Shown: positions 6,713 to 17,205 of the stretch, one piece after another | Position numbering within the stretch: position 1 is the stretch's first letter | Layout: the number at the start of each line of letters is the position of its first letter | Virus record (IMG/VR): IMGVR_UViG_3300042197_000570 | Coordinates: 1 to 42,736 of that record | Length of the DNA: 42,736 nt | Origin: a virus | Strand: one strand, 5' to 3' | Notes under the pieces: generated by a model | Database searches by the model: none | The model's input: only the letters and a program-made list of their open reading frames with translations | Told to the model about the DNA's origin: nothing | Position numbers and translations under genes: made by a program

Positions 6713-9700
6713 ATGGCTGACGAAACAATCAGTACTCGAATAGTCGCTAATGCCGACTTCTCAAGCCTTATTGCCGATGTGCATAAGGTTACAGCCAGCC
6801 TATCTAAATTACAAGAACAATTAGCCAACTCTAATAAGATGTTGGCTAATAACGTAGCCGTAATCAATAGAAACTTCTCAGATACTATAAGAAGTACTGG
6901 TCAATTTTCTTCCCACTTTGTAAGCTTAACATCAGATGTAGAAAAGTTTGGTAGAAATCTTGATGGCGGAAGACTTAAACTAAGAGATTATTTTAGTACA
7001 TATCAGTCTCACATTAGAACATCTGGCGGATTGATCAGAGAGCTTGCAAGACAGCAAGTAGCAATGCAAAATGCTGTACTTCAGCCACTAGGTCGTAATG
7101 CTCAAGGGCTTATGCAATTTAATGTGCATGTGCCACGAGGTCTTGATGCCGTAAAGAGTAAGACTGCAATTGCAAGACAAGAATTGCAGATTATGAATAA
7201 GGTTATTCAAGATGGTGCAGTACAACTTATTAACTGGGGTAAAAATACTCAATGGGCAGGCCGACAGCTAACAGTTGGCTTAACCTTACCTCTAGCAGCA
7301 TTTGGTAAAGCAGCTGCTGATGCATTTAAAGAAGCAGACCAAGAGTTAACACGTTTAACTAAGGTGTATGGAGATATTGCTGGAACATCTCAAGAAGAGT
7401 TGGGCAGAGTAAGACAAGAAGTTATTATGACTTCAAAGGAATTGTCTGCTGCATATGGAACCAACTTTAAAGAAACTATATCTTTAGCTGCTGATATTGC
7501 CGCTACTGGTAAACAGGGTCAGGAACTTTTAGATTCTGTGAAAGAAACAAGCCGTTTAGCTGTTCTTGGAGAAGTTGATCGTCAAGAAGCCATGAAAGCA
7601 ACTCTTGCAATTCAATCAGCATTTAAACAAAATACAGATGAGCTGGCTGATTCTATTAACTTCCTTAACGCAGTTGAAAACCAGACATCTACAACTCTTA
7701 ATGACTTAGTAGAAGCAATTCCAAAAGCAGGTCCCATTATCAAAGGTCTTGGCGGAAGCGTACAGGATCTTGCTTTATATTTAACAGCAATGAGAGAAGG
7801 CGGAATTAATGCTACCGAAGGAGCCAACGCTCTTAAATCAGCATTAGCATCTTTAATTAACCCAACAGATAAAGCAGTTGAAAAGTTTCAGGGATTTGGT
7901 ATAGATCTTCTTGGTATAGTAAATAGTAATGCTGGTAACGTAACTGGTACACTTATGGAACTACAATCTGCATTAGATAGATTAGATCCTTTACAAAAAC
8001 AACAGGCAATCGAGCAGCTATTTGGTAAGTTCCAGTTCTCTCGTTTAAATGCCTTGTTTGAGAATTTAGGTCGTCAAGGTAGCCAGACTTTACAGGTATT
8101 AGATTTAATGAAAGCAAGCTCACAAGATTTGGCTAATGTGGCGGGTCGAGAGTTAACAGCAGTAACAGAATCTGCTTCTGGTAAATACCGTAGAGCAGTT
8201 GAAAGCTTAAAAGCGGACTTAGCAGGATTAGGCGAATCATTCTTAACAATTGGAACAAATATTATTAATGTTATAGACAAAGCACTAGAATTCTTTAGTC
8301 AATTGCCAAAACCAATTAAACAGGCCTTAACATTCGTTGGAGCATTAACCGCAGTTGCAGGTCCTTTAATTATGTTAACTGGTGTACTTGCAAACTTCTT
8401 TGGTTATATTCTCAAGGGTGTAATGCACATGAAGGCGTTCTTCAAGGGTGGAGAAGGATGGAAATATTTAACTCCAGAAATGTTAGCAGCAGAAAAAGCT
8501 GGCAGAATGGTGGAGCAATCATTCTATAGCGATGCTAAGGCAGCAGCAATTCTTAAGACAGCGCTTGGTAACCTTATTGATGAATTTAGCATATTAGAGG
8601 CAAAAGCAAGAACTGGCGCTATGTCAGTAAATCCTGCAGTCTCAACAATGGCTGGCAATTTAGTAATGGGTGCAACTGGCGGACGTGTAGTAAATCCACA
8701 GCATCCTTTAGCTGGAGCAATTGGAACTCGTGCATCTACACATATGGTTCCAAGGGCGGGATTAACAGAAGAACAAAGACTACAACAAACAATATTTGGA
8801 TTAGTACCAGGATCAATTCCAGTAAATAGAAAGATTGGTGATTCTCCTCAGATTTATATGACAGAGCAGTTGCCAAATGTTCCAGGATTAACAACTGTTG
8901 GTGGAGTATCCACAGGTGTTGTAGCTGGAGAAGCAGCAAGACACCATGCCATGATGGCTACCCTTGCAATGCAATCAAAATCAGAAATTGAAGCATTAAA
9001 GAAACAAATGGTTGCTACTGGAGTATTAAGCAAAGACTTTATGGGTCAATTTGACGATATGCTTCCAATTATTTCTAAGATTACAGACAATGCTGCTAGA
9101 GAATCAGCCTTAATCGTAGCAGAGCTACGTGCTGGCAAGATTAGCGTAGAGGCAGCTAAGGCAAAGATTATTGCATTAAACCTTGAAATTGAAAGAATGA
9201 TTGGAACTGCTGCAGTTGGACAAGCCACTTCATTGGGCAGAACATTAAATCCAACAATGGTTCCAACCTTAAATCAGCCAGTTGTAGATCCTACTGGTAA
9301 ATCAAATATGCGTGAGCTATTTAAGAAGAGCAAGACACGAGACTTTATCGATAAGGTTGCTAGGTCTTTGGGTGTAAGAACATCTGGTGCTGGCTATAAC
9401 ATTGAAACAACACGTCCACGAAAGATGAATTCTGGTGGATACGTATATACCATGAATGATGGAAGCATTGTTCCTGGACCAAATGTTAATTCAGATGTTG
9501 TTCCAGCAATGCTTACTCCTGGAGAATTTGTTGTAAATAGAGAGGCTACACAAGCAAACTTACCACTGCTTATGGAAATTAATAATAACAGACAAGCTGC
9601 TGGAGATGCAATGGCAGTTGGCGGAATTGCTGGGGGGTTTAGAGCACTATCATCTTTAGTTGGTGGAGCAAGAAGAGCAGCTAGACCAGGAGTAAGACCA

Positions 9701-12700
9701 TCGGTAAGAATTGGCTATGAACCAGGGGCATTAAATTACGAACAGATGGCATTAAGAGCTGGAAGGAATAGGGTTTGGGATGACCCTTTACTAGCATTAG
9801 GAAAACCAAATGCAGATGAAGTTGTTGGCCATATATTTACAAATGATTTTTATAGAAGAATGGGATCTAGGGCGGGAAGAGCATCTTCTCCACAATTAAC
9901 TTCATCAGAGCTATTAAGTAAAACTGGAGTGCAATTAAGTTCAAGATCTGGGTATTCTGGCCTATATGACATACTTCCAAATAATTATATGACAATATCA
10001 AAAGAATTTAATAGATCTTTAAATTCAGGAAATGCAACGGCACAACAGTGGCTAAATAGTAATAGAGGGCCACAACATTTGACATCTTTACTTAGTTATT
10101 TAACATCACAAGGAGTTCCAGCAAATACTGCATTAACTATTTCTAATGCTGCATTAAATAAAATTAATTTAAAAATTTCTAAAATTCGTGGTCCAATTAG
10201 TGAAGCAATGTTTGGAAACATTGTAACTAATACTTCTTCTGAAGTAGTTAAAAATAGTCCACTTTTATCAAAATTTAATTCTTCTGTAAGAGGAATTCAT
10301 CCAAACACTTATTCAATACATTCAAGAGGAAGATCTACTTTATTAAATATGCCATTAAATAGAATGGGCAATACTTGGAGTAATCCAAGATATATTGGTG
10401 GACAAGTAAATGATAGAAATTATATAAGAGTAAACCGTGGCGGAATGATTAGAATGAATCGTGGTGGAATGGTGCCAGGATATCAAAATGGTGGACCAGT
10501 ATCTGCATTTACTTCAGGATTAAGAAATCCATATGGAAGAGGATTGGCTTCTGGCGGATTAAGAATGCCAACAGGAATGCTTGGACAAACTGCTATTAGC
10601 ATGGGAGGATTCTATGCTGGACAGGCAGTAGGTGGAGCAGCAGGAACTGGAATCATGATTGCTTCCAGCATACTTCCTTTAATGTCTGGATTACGAGGAC
10701 TTGGCGGAATTCTGCCAATGATAACAAAACTTGCTGGAGTATTAGGTAGACTTACAATTCCAGGAGCAGTTATTGGTGGAGCATTTATGCTTGGCAAATT
10801 CTTGCTTGATGCTAAAAGAAATGCAGAAGAAACAGCCAAAGCAAATAGACAAGCATTTGGAATGTCGGCGGATGTTATTAAAAAGGCTGGATACTCAATA
10901 ACAGACTATAACGCTAATATTAAAGATGCCCTAGAAAGCTTAAAAGCATTACGTGAACGTAATAGAATGCTTTATGAAAGCATGTTCCAAGCTGGTATTC
11001 CTATCAAGATGACAATTGCTGAATATAAGAAACTTCGTGCTGAGGTTAAAGAAGGCATGCCAGATTTAATTAAAACATTTAATGTTGCTCCAAATGCTTC
11101 AACAGCAAGTGTTGCTACAAGCCTTAAGGCACAGTTTATGGCCCTTGGAGACGATATAGACACAGCAACTGCAAAAGTATATGCTTTAATGTCTCAATCG
11201 AACAAAGCTCAATTTGCTGCCGCTGCTATTGGTTCCAAAGGATTTGCAGCAATTAAAACATCAATAGATGCTGCGATTGCTTCTGCTGGAAATTTTGATA
11301 GAGCTCTTTCAGAAGGAGAAACAAAAGCTGCTGCAGATGCTTTAATAGTAACTTTTGAAGGTATTGGAAACGCTATAGAAGATAATGCTAAAAAGAATAA
11401 AATATCGTTTGGTCAGTCTATGGATGAAGTATTAAGTAAAATGACTGCTTCTGGAAAAGGTCAAGTTGCTATTACAAAAGATGCATTAAATGAGTTAAAG
11501 AAACAAAATCCAGAACTGGCTAGAATTATTAATTCTACAGATACAGCAACATCTGCATGGGCTAAATATCAGTTAGCTCTTAAAAATGTAAATATAGACT
11601 TACAAACTCTTTCTGCACAAGCAGCTCAATCTGCATTAAAGCTTAATGATTTAGCAACTACACAAACAATAGCTAGTTTAAAATCAACTCCTGGAATTAG
11701 CAAACAATATGCTGCTTACGACAAAATGTTAGCAAGAATTAAAGATTTAACTAAAGCTACAAAAGGACAAAGTGCTGCTGCAGAAATAAGCACTAGAAAA
11801 CAAATAGAGGCTTTAAACAAACAAATAAATGCAATTAAAAAAGCTGCTGATGAAAAGATTAAGGCTCTTCGCAGTCAAGCACAAGCCGAAGACGATAATT
11901 TAGAAATTCAAAAACTACAACTAGAATATCAGCAAGCCCTTGCTCGTGGAGATAAGGATGCTGCTGCTTCAGCCCAAATTGCTTTACAGCAATTTACAAA
12001 TCAAGTTCAAACAAGAAAAGCTGAAGAAGCAATTCAAGCTAAAGCAGATTTACAAATTAAACCGTTGCAGGATAAAATAGATGCTTTGGGTAAAAAGAAT
12101 CAAGATCTTGCAGATAAAGCAGCTCTTGCAGGAGATAGCTTATCTAGACTTCAGGGAGAAGCAGAAAAGTTAAAATCTAAATTAGATGCAGTAGAAACTG
12201 CTGGCATTGCAGCGTTGTTTGAAGCTCTTTTGAATAAAGATAATCCAAAATATCAGGGAAGTAAAAAACAACTGGAGACCTTATCTGCCCTTGATAAAGC
12301 AGTTGTTGAAGCAGGAGGGGTGTCTTCTTTAAAAACAACAAATACAAGAACTCATCCAAAGCAAACAACAAATCTTTTCAAAACTGAGTTTACAGATAAA
12401 TCTGGTGGATCAAAAAATATTATAGATCAAGCCGTAAAAGAAATGTCTGTACAAGCTCAAGTAGTAAATCTTATTGGAGAGATTAAGTCTGGTACATCTA
12501 CTGGAACTGGGTCTAAAGATAGTCCAAAAATTATTAGCAAAGATTATAGTTCTTCTGTTACTAGAGGTGGAATGGGCGGAAGGTTAAGAGCAGAACAATT
12601 AATTAAAGAAAATAAGTTAAGAGCTGGACAATATATTAAATACAATGATATAGATTATGAAGTTCTTACTGACAATATATTAAAGCCAGTTGGTCAAAGA

Positions 12701-13024
12701 GCTGCTGGAGGTCCAGTATCCGCAGGAAGCCTATATCGTGTTAATGAAACAAATATGGAATTTTTCCGTCCTAATATTAGCGGAAGCATATTGCCATCTG
12801 GAACATACCCATTGGGTGCAAGCTACAATATTCCATCATCTGCGCCATCTTCAGTAGGAAATGCAGGCGCTAATAATTCATTCAATAATAATGTTTATAA
12901 TATTGATATAGATTTGAATGGCACAAATGTGACTGCAGATGATATAATGAGAAGGTTCAAGTCAGAATTGGCTTTAATTGGTGCTAGAGAAGGAAGAAGC
13001 AGAGTGGTAGGAGGTTCATATTAA
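6713..13024 (+). CDS. Tape measure protein
   Basis: The 2103-residue protein sets tail length; at roughly 1.5 angstrom per residue it implies a tail of about 300 nm. In order: a coiled N-terminus; a TP901-type tape-measure core (about residues 190-470, with YGTNFKETISLAADIAATG and LTAMREGGINATEGANALKS); a hydrophobic segment (about 536-565); a Gly-rich GGYV/GPNVNSDVVPAMLTPGE motif (about 906-945); an AT-rich insert (about 960-1240); a second Gly-rich repeat (NRGGM, NGGPV); a hydrophobic Gly/Ala stretch (about 1290-1365) possibly for membrane insertion; a long Lys/Gln coiled coil (about 1680-1830); and a C-terminal GGPVSAG...YRVNETNMEFF module typical of tape measures. Confidence 0.93.
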   Translation: MADETISTRIVANADFSSLIADVHKVTASLSKLQEQLANSNKMLANNVAVINRNFSDTIRSTGQFSSHFVSLTSDVEKFGRNLDGGRLKLRDYFSTYQSHIRTSGGLIRELARQQVAMQNAVLQPLGRNAQGLMQFNVHVPRGLDAVKSKTAIARQELQIMNKVIQDGAVQLINWGKNTQWAGRQLTVGLTLPLAAFGKAAADAFKEADQELTRLTKVYGDIAGTSQEELGRVRQEVIMTSKELSAAYGTNFKETISLAADIAATGKQGQELLDSVKETSRLAVLGEVDRQEAMKATLAIQSAFKQNTDELADSINFLNAVENQTSTTLNDLVEAIPKAGPIIKGLGGSVQDLALYLTAMREGGINATEGANALKSALASLINPTDKAVEKFQGFGIDLLGIVNSNAGNVTGTLMELQSALDRLDPLQKQQAIEQLFGKFQFSRLNALFENLGRQGSQTLQVLDLMKASSQDLANVAGRELTAVTESASGKYRRAVESLKADLAGLGESFLTIGTNIINVIDKALEFFSQLPKPIKQALTFVGALTAVAGPLIMLTGVLANFFGYILKGVMHMKAFFKGGEGWKYLTPEMLAAEKAGRMVEQSFYSDAKAAAILKTALGNLIDEFSILEAKARTGAMSVNPAVSTMAGNLVMGATGGRVVNPQHPLAGAIGTRASTHMVPRAGLTEEQRLQQTIFGLVPGSIPVNRKIGDSPQIYMTEQLPNVPGLTTVGGVSTGVVAGEAARHHAMMATLAMQSKSEIEALKKQMVATGVLSKDFMGQFDDMLPIISKITDNAARESALIVAELRAGKISVEAAKAKIIALNLEIERMIGTAAVGQATSLGRTLNPTMVPTLNQPVVDPTGKSNMRELFKKSKTRDFIDKVARSLGVRTSGAGYNIETTRPRKMNSGGYVYTMNDGSIVPGPNVNSDVVPAMLTPGEFVVNREATQANLPLLMEINNNRQAAGDAMAVGGIAGGFRALSSLVGGARRAARPGVRPSVRIGYEPGALNYEQMALRAGRNRVWDDPLLALGKPNADEVVGHIFTNDFYRRMGSRAGRASSPQLTSSELLSKTGVQLSSRSGYSGLYDILPNNYMTISKEFNRSLNSGNATAQQWLNSNRGPQHLTSLLSYLTSQGVPANTALTISNAALNKINLKISKIRGPISEAMFGNIVTNTSSEVVKNSPLLSKFNSSVRGIHPNTYSIHSRGRSTLLNMPLNRMGNTWSNPRYIGGQVNDRNYIRVNRGGMIRMNRGGMVPGYQNGGPVSAFTSGLRNPYGRGLASGGLRMPTGMLGQTAISMGGFYAGQAVGGAAGTGIMIASSILPLMSGLRGLGGILPMITKLAGVLGRLTIPGAVIGGAFMLGKFLLDAKRNAEETAKANRQAFGMSADVIKKAGYSITDYNANIKDALESLKALRERNRMLYESMFQAGIPIKMTIAEYKKLRAEVKEGMPDLIKTFNVAPNASTASVATSLKAQFMALGDDIDTATAKVYALMSQSNKAQFAAAAIGSKGFAAIKTSIDAAIASAGNFDRALSEGETKAAADALIVTFEGIGNAIEDNAKKNKISFGQSMDEVLSKMTASGKGQVAITKDALNELKKQNPELARIINSTDTATSAWAKYQLALKNVNIDLQTLSAQAAQSALKLNDLATTQTIASLKSTPGISKQYAAYDKMLARIKDLTKATKGQSAAAEISTRKQIEALNKQINAIKKAADEKIKALRSQAQAEDDNLEIQKLQLEYQQALARGDKDAAASAQIALQQFTNQVQTRKAEEAIQAKADLQIKPLQDKIDALGKKNQDLADKAALAGDSLSRLQGEAEKLKSKLDAVETAGIAALFEALLNKDNPKYQGSKKQLETLSALDKAVVEAGGVSSLKTTNTRTHPKQTTNLFKTEFTDKSGGSKNIIDQAVKEMSVQAQVVNLIGEIKSGTSTGTGSKDSPKIISKDYSSSVTRGGMGGRLRAEQLIKENKLRAGQYIKYNDIDYEVLTDNILKPVGQRAAGGPVSAGSLYRVNETNMEFFRPNISGSILPSGTYPLGASYNIPSSAPSSVGNAGANNSFNNNVYNIDIDLNGTNVTADDIMRRFKSELALIGAREGRSRVVGGSY

Positions 13025-13497
13025 TGCCAGCATTATATTTACCTAGAGGCTCCGTTCTTTGGATAGAGGCTGTCGACCTACTTGCTACTCCTCCTGGAAC
13101 TACAAAAATATGGAATAAAGTAACTGAGCATAACAGAAGTCCCGTCGAGCTTAGCATTGAAAGAATTGAACGAGCAGTAAGAACATCAAATGGGACTTTG
13201 AGAAAAAATCACGTAGCTGATAAAAGAAGTTTTTCTATGTCATGGGATATGCTTCCATCTTACCGAACATTAACAGTCGATGGCGGATGGGGGGCAGAAG
13301 ATCTCAGACAATTCTACCTAAGTAATGACGGTAAGAAGACATTTAACATTAGAATTAATTTAGCTAAAACTGGATCAGACCAGTCTAGCTCAGGATATGA
13401 ATCGTATACAGTTTCATTTGGCAGTTGTAATTTTAGCCTAGTAAAAAGAGGCCTACAACCGCATTGGAACGTGTCTTTGACAATGGATGAGGTCTAA
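13024..13497 (+). CDS. Distal tail-like minor tail protein
   Basis: The 157-residue protein begins at ATG 13024, overlapping the tape measure stop. It is beta-rich, with an N-terminal strand pair, a central RSFSMSWDMLPSYRTLTVDG segment, GAEDLRQFYL, and final strands (SYTVSFGSCNFSL, HWNVSLTMDEV). The small gene just after the tape measure normally encodes the distal tail (Dit) ring that joins tube to baseplate, and the fold pattern fits a Dit N-domain. The stop overlaps the next ATG (TAATG). The assignment is inferred from position and strand pattern. Confidence 0.65.
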   Translation: MPALYLPRGSVLWIEAVDLLATPPGTTKIWNKVTEHNRSPVELSIERIERAVRTSNGTLRKNHVADKRSFSMSWDMLPSYRTLTVDGGWGAEDLRQFYLSNDGKKTFNIRINLAKTGSDQSSSGYESYTVSFGSCNFSLVKRGLQPHWNVSLTMDEV

Positions 13498-15395
13498 TGA
13501 TATCTGCCTCAAACGAACTTAAAACAGTACTAGAGCAAGATACTACCCTAGTAATAAATTCTGGCTGTACCCTAGAATACAACATGAATTCCCTTGTAGA
13601 TAATATTACTTTAGCTGGTGCTCAAATAAATAGAGTAGATGCCGCTGGAAATGCATATCAACCTTTTAAAAAACTATTTCCAATAGATTCAATTATTAAA
13701 CCTGTAAGACCAAATGAGGCTGGAATCAAATATGCAATTATTGGAGATGTTTCTGCCAATTCATATCGTAATCCAAGATCTACTACATATCCATTAGATT
13801 ATAGGGTATATTATCCTGGAGCAGAGACTGCATATAAATATTATTTATCAGATAAAAGCGTAGGCTTAGATGTTACCGCAACTTACCCTAAAGCAATATT
13901 AACAAACAAAATAGTTGCAAGATTTGAGTTAAGCCACTCTACTCCGCAGACATGGACTATTTATGCAGGAGGAGTCTCTATTGCAACAGGATCTGCCTCT
14001 TCAATAGTATCTTTTGGAAACAACAATGCAGGAACATTATCTATTTATTGGAATGGAACAGCCTGGTCTACTACAGAGCCTTCTACTCCAGCTACACCAG
14101 TAAGCATAACAACCTTAAGAATTACAACTGGCGGGGTAACTAATCAATATACTGGATTAATAGAATTATCTCCAAGATGGGTAGTAGATATATCTGATAG
14201 AGTTGTAGATATTACAGTAAGTAAAGATGCATCTAGTAGCTCAGATGACATTTTGCCAGTAGGATATGTTTCTGCAAATTCATTAAATATGTCTATGGTT
14301 TCATATGAAGACTCTAGGCAAGTAGTCTCTTTTGATAAAACTATGACATTTGACTCAACTAAAACTTATATGTATAAAAGAGTTGAGGTAGCTCCATATT
14401 TTAAAATATATCATGCTGCAGGAACCCTATCTGATTCTGGCGGATCTTATGAAAAGATTAAACAGGGATTATTCTATCTAGATACTTGGTCAATTGGCGA
14501 ATTTGGGGATATTACATTAAATGCTTTAGATGGAGCAAAAATTCTTCAAGAGACAATAGCTCCAAGCTTGGTTTGTGAAGGATACTCAACCCCAGCAATT
14601 ATTAGAACCCTTTTGGATAGCGTAGGATTTACTAATTATAATTTTAATATGACTGGCACAGAGTCTTCTCTATTTTCTCCCCGTTTTTGGTGGACAGACG
14701 ATGGAAGAACTGTATGGGAATCAATACAGCAATTATGCAGAGACTCTCAAATGGTAGCTTTATTTGATGAGAATAATATACTTCAGTTTTATACCAGAGA
14801 AAATATATTTAATTATTCTCAGTCTCTAGACTGGTCATTTAGGTATTCTGCAAACGGAAATAACCTACCAAATATTGTGTCTCTAGATAAACAAGATTTA
14901 GCTTCTGCAAATCAAGTTAAAGTATTATGGAATAGCGTTACAACAAATGAATATGTTGGAAATGCTCAGCCTTTATGGAAATCGGCTAATAGTTATATGG
15001 GAGCTTTATCTTTAGAGCAACCTTTACTTTCAACTGCAGGAGCGGGATCATATATAGCCCTCAAAGCCGTAGTAACAAACGAATACCAGCAAAAACAGAT
15101 ATTGAACGAATATTCAGGATACCTTGCTATTGGATCAGAAATTATTGAGTACGATGCTATTCAATATGATTATGTAGATTTAAATGGATCCAGACAATTT
15201 GTAGACGTAACAAGTCAATCAGATGCCTATAAATGGCTAGGATTGGCACAACCAGGTTCAGCTAATTACCAACCAAACGGTAAATATAGAATTAAATCTA
15301 GAGGCGCATTTAATACACCAGTTCAAAATCATTATGGTACAGCACAAGAAATAATTAATTCTTGGACTGGCTATGATGTAGAATGGAGTGTATGA
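13497..15395 (+). CDS. Baseplate hub-like minor tail protein (N-terminal half)
   Basis: The 632-residue protein has an N-terminal beta region (1-110), an inserted Ig/FN3-like domain (about 120-235) and then a hub-type region. The hub part contains VVDISDRVVDITVSKDA (about 232-248), strand-rich LFYLDTWSIGEFGDITLNA (about 325-345), and TVWESIQQLCRDSQMVALFD (about 405-425), the signature arrangement of gp27/tail-associated-protein hubs. The next gene appears to carry the last hub domain, so the two together may equal one Tal-type protein. The stop overlaps the next start, with GGAG just upstream of it. Confidence 0.65.
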   Translation: MISASNELKTVLEQDTTLVINSGCTLEYNMNSLVDNITLAGAQINRVDAAGNAYQPFKKLFPIDSIIKPVRPNEAGIKYAIIGDVSANSYRNPRSTTYPLDYRVYYPGAETAYKYYLSDKSVGLDVTATYPKAILTNKIVARFELSHSTPQTWTIYAGGVSIATGSASSIVSFGNNNAGTLSIYWNGTAWSTTEPSTPATPVSITTLRITTGGVTNQYTGLIELSPRWVVDISDRVVDITVSKDASSSSDDILPVGYVSANSLNMSMVSYEDSRQVVSFDKTMTFDSTKTYMYKRVEVAPYFKIYHAAGTLSDSGGSYEKIKQGLFYLDTWSIGEFGDITLNALDGAKILQETIAPSLVCEGYSTPAIIRTLLDSVGFTNYNFNMTGTESSLFSPRFWWTDDGRTVWESIQQLCRDSQMVALFDENNILQFYTRENIFNYSQSLDWSFRYSANGNNLPNIVSLDKQDLASANQVKVLWNSVTTNEYVGNAQPLWKSANSYMGALSLEQPLLSTAGAGSYIALKAVVTNEYQQKQILNEYSGYLAIGSEIIEYDAIQYDYVDLNGSRQFVDVTSQSDAYKWLGLAQPGSANYQPNGKYRIKSRGAFNTPVQNHYGTAQEIINSWTGYDVEWSV

Positions 15396-17185
15396 TGAGT
15401 CCTATTTATGATTACTATACAACAACCATATATGGATCTGCTTTAGATTCTGCTCCTACTGGAGAAAATGCTATATATAACATACCTTCAGTTACATCTA
15501 TATCCTATAATGCAGCAGGAACTATTGCTACCGTTACAGTCGCTAATCCAACTCTTGGAGTAGCCCAAAGTTTTGGTGGATCTGTAGCGGGATCAGGAAC
15601 ATTCAATGACCCAGACTTTGTAATCAATAGTGCAACTAATACATTTACAATTGGCTCAATAGCATATCCAATGACTCCTGGAGCAAACTATTATATGCGT
15701 ATTAGAGCATATTCTGGTGCTGGACAAACTGGTCAATATGGAGCGTATACTTATTCTGCAATTACTCCACCTAAACCAGCATCATCTGGATCTTATAACT
15801 CTAGTACATCTGGAACAACAACTCCACCAATGTCTGCATGGGAATTATGGCAAAGAGCAGAACATGGCTATGATCCTTTGAACCTATCTAATACTCTTGA
15901 TGATGAATCAGGTCCACCTGCAGTTGCAGCATCTGGAACATCATATGCAGTACAGGAAAACAGAGAAGTATCAACATCATTATTTAAGATAACAAATAAT
16001 AATACTAATCCAGGCAAATATTCTATTGTAACTAAGAATTCTGGAATTAGCACATCGTATACACACTACGCTTTTGGCACATCTATATTCTTTCAAAGTA
16101 ATATAAATGATGTTAAGGGATCTGGTGGTATTGGATTTTTTACTAGTAGTAATGGAATGGATGGTTACTATGTAGCAATTCAAACTACTGCCAACCTTTC
16201 TGATAATGCTGATAAAGAAGTTAGAATCATTAAGGTTTCTGGAGGCAAGCAGACCGTATTAAATGATACTCAAAAAGGCTCTACATCGAAAACTCTTACT
16301 GGTATTTTAGGCGGTATTGCATACAAGGTAGACGTAAACGTTATAGTAACATCTGGCCAAAGAGTAATTGATGTGTATATAAATAACTTCAAGATAACCG
16401 CATATGATACATCTTCAGTATTGCCAGTAACTAGCAACGTAGCTATGTTTGCATCAACTGGTAAGGCCAATTTCGACTACTTCTATGCTACTCCATTAAC
16501 TGAAGACCAATATAAAAACGGAATTATTCAAAATGTTTATGAGGGTAAGTATGGCACAAAGACCTTGAGCTTTTTGTATGGAGACAAGATATTAAATAAT
16601 TCTATATCTGCCTCTCAGTTGCCTTTCTTGGAAGAGTTTGGAACCGTAGCTAGAGAGCTTAGAAAGATTAATATTAAATATGAATCTAGGCCAGGAAATC
16701 CATTATATGCCAGCACAGGCATTAATAAATATGTTACCGTATTAGGTCAAAGGCTCACATCTTTTGGAGCAGAAGTTTATGTTGTAAATAACTCTGGAAC
16801 ATTTGTCCCGCTAGATAATTCAGACCTATATTCATTTTCTATTATAGGTAACTATATTGTTACAACTGGACAGCATGAATATAAATCAAATACGCTTTCA
16901 GAAAATACAGTTGCTGAGCCAGTCATATTTGAATCATCTTGGATACAGACAGAATCAGATGCAAAGAAGCTAACTGATTGGATACAGTCTCAGTGGTCCA
17001 AGCAACAACAAATAGTCAATCTAGAAACTTTTGGAAATCCACTAATTTCAGTAGGCGATATTATTGCAATTAACTATCCATCAAATGATTTTGACGGCAC
17101 AGAAAAGTTTGTTGTAACTAGAGTAAATAATTCATTTAAGGAGGGCTTGCAAACAAGCATTACCGCTAGATCAATTTATAGTTGA
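15392..17185 (+). CDS. Minor tail protein with FN3-like, lectin-like and hub C-terminal domains
   Basis: The 597-residue protein starts at ATG 15392 (overlapping TGA) or ATG 15395, which is better spaced from GGAG at 15385. Domains by pattern: an FN3-like domain (about 25-125); a Pro/Ser/Gly linker; a concanavalin/LamG-like domain (about 180-370, with GSGGIGFFTSSNGMDGYYVA and VDVYINNFKITAYD) that could bind carbohydrate; and a C-terminal hub segment (about 430-597) ending in NPLISVGDIIAINYPSNDF and TARSIYS, as in the last domain of gp27-like proteins. A sugar-binding module inserted in a baseplate protein suggests contact with the host surface. Confidence 0.65.
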   Translation: MMSPIYDYYTTTIYGSALDSAPTGENAIYNIPSVTSISYNAAGTIATVTVANPTLGVAQSFGGSVAGSGTFNDPDFVINSATNTFTIGSIAYPMTPGANYYMRIRAYSGAGQTGQYGAYTYSAITPPKPASSGSYNSSTSGTTTPPMSAWELWQRAEHGYDPLNLSNTLDDESGPPAVAASGTSYAVQENREVSTSLFKITNNNTNPGKYSIVTKNSGISTSYTHYAFGTSIFFQSNINDVKGSGGIGFFTSSNGMDGYYVAIQTTANLSDNADKEVRIIKVSGGKQTVLNDTQKGSTSKTLTGILGGIAYKVDVNVIVTSGQRVIDVYINNFKITAYDTSSVLPVTSNVAMFASTGKANFDYFYATPLTEDQYKNGIIQNVYEGKYGTKTLSFLYGDKILNNSISASQLPFLEEFGTVARELRKINIKYESRPGNPLYASTGINKYVTVLGQRLTSFGAEVYVVNNSGTFVPLDNSDLYSFSIIGNYIVTTGQHEYKSNTLSENTVAEPVIFESSWIQTESDAKKLTDWIQSQWSKQQQIVNLETFGNPLISVGDIIAINYPSNDFDGTEKFVVTRVNNSFKEGLQTSITARSIYS

Positions 17186-17190
17186 CCAAA

Positions 17191-17199
17191 TGGTATAAT
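17191..17199 (+). promoter_or_regulatory. Extended -10 promoter giving a leaderless mRNA
   Basis: TGGTATAAT ends six bases before the ATG at 17206, so the expected transcription start coincides with or lies next to the A of the ATG. No SD precedes the gene and no good -35 is present. Confidence 0.65.
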
Positions 17200-17205
17200 C
17201 TAAAT

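Noticed and set aside
17182-17205. TTG 17182 as the start of the small tail-region gene
   Set aside because: No SD and it lies upstream of the TGGTATAAT promoter; ATG 17206 fits a leaderless start.
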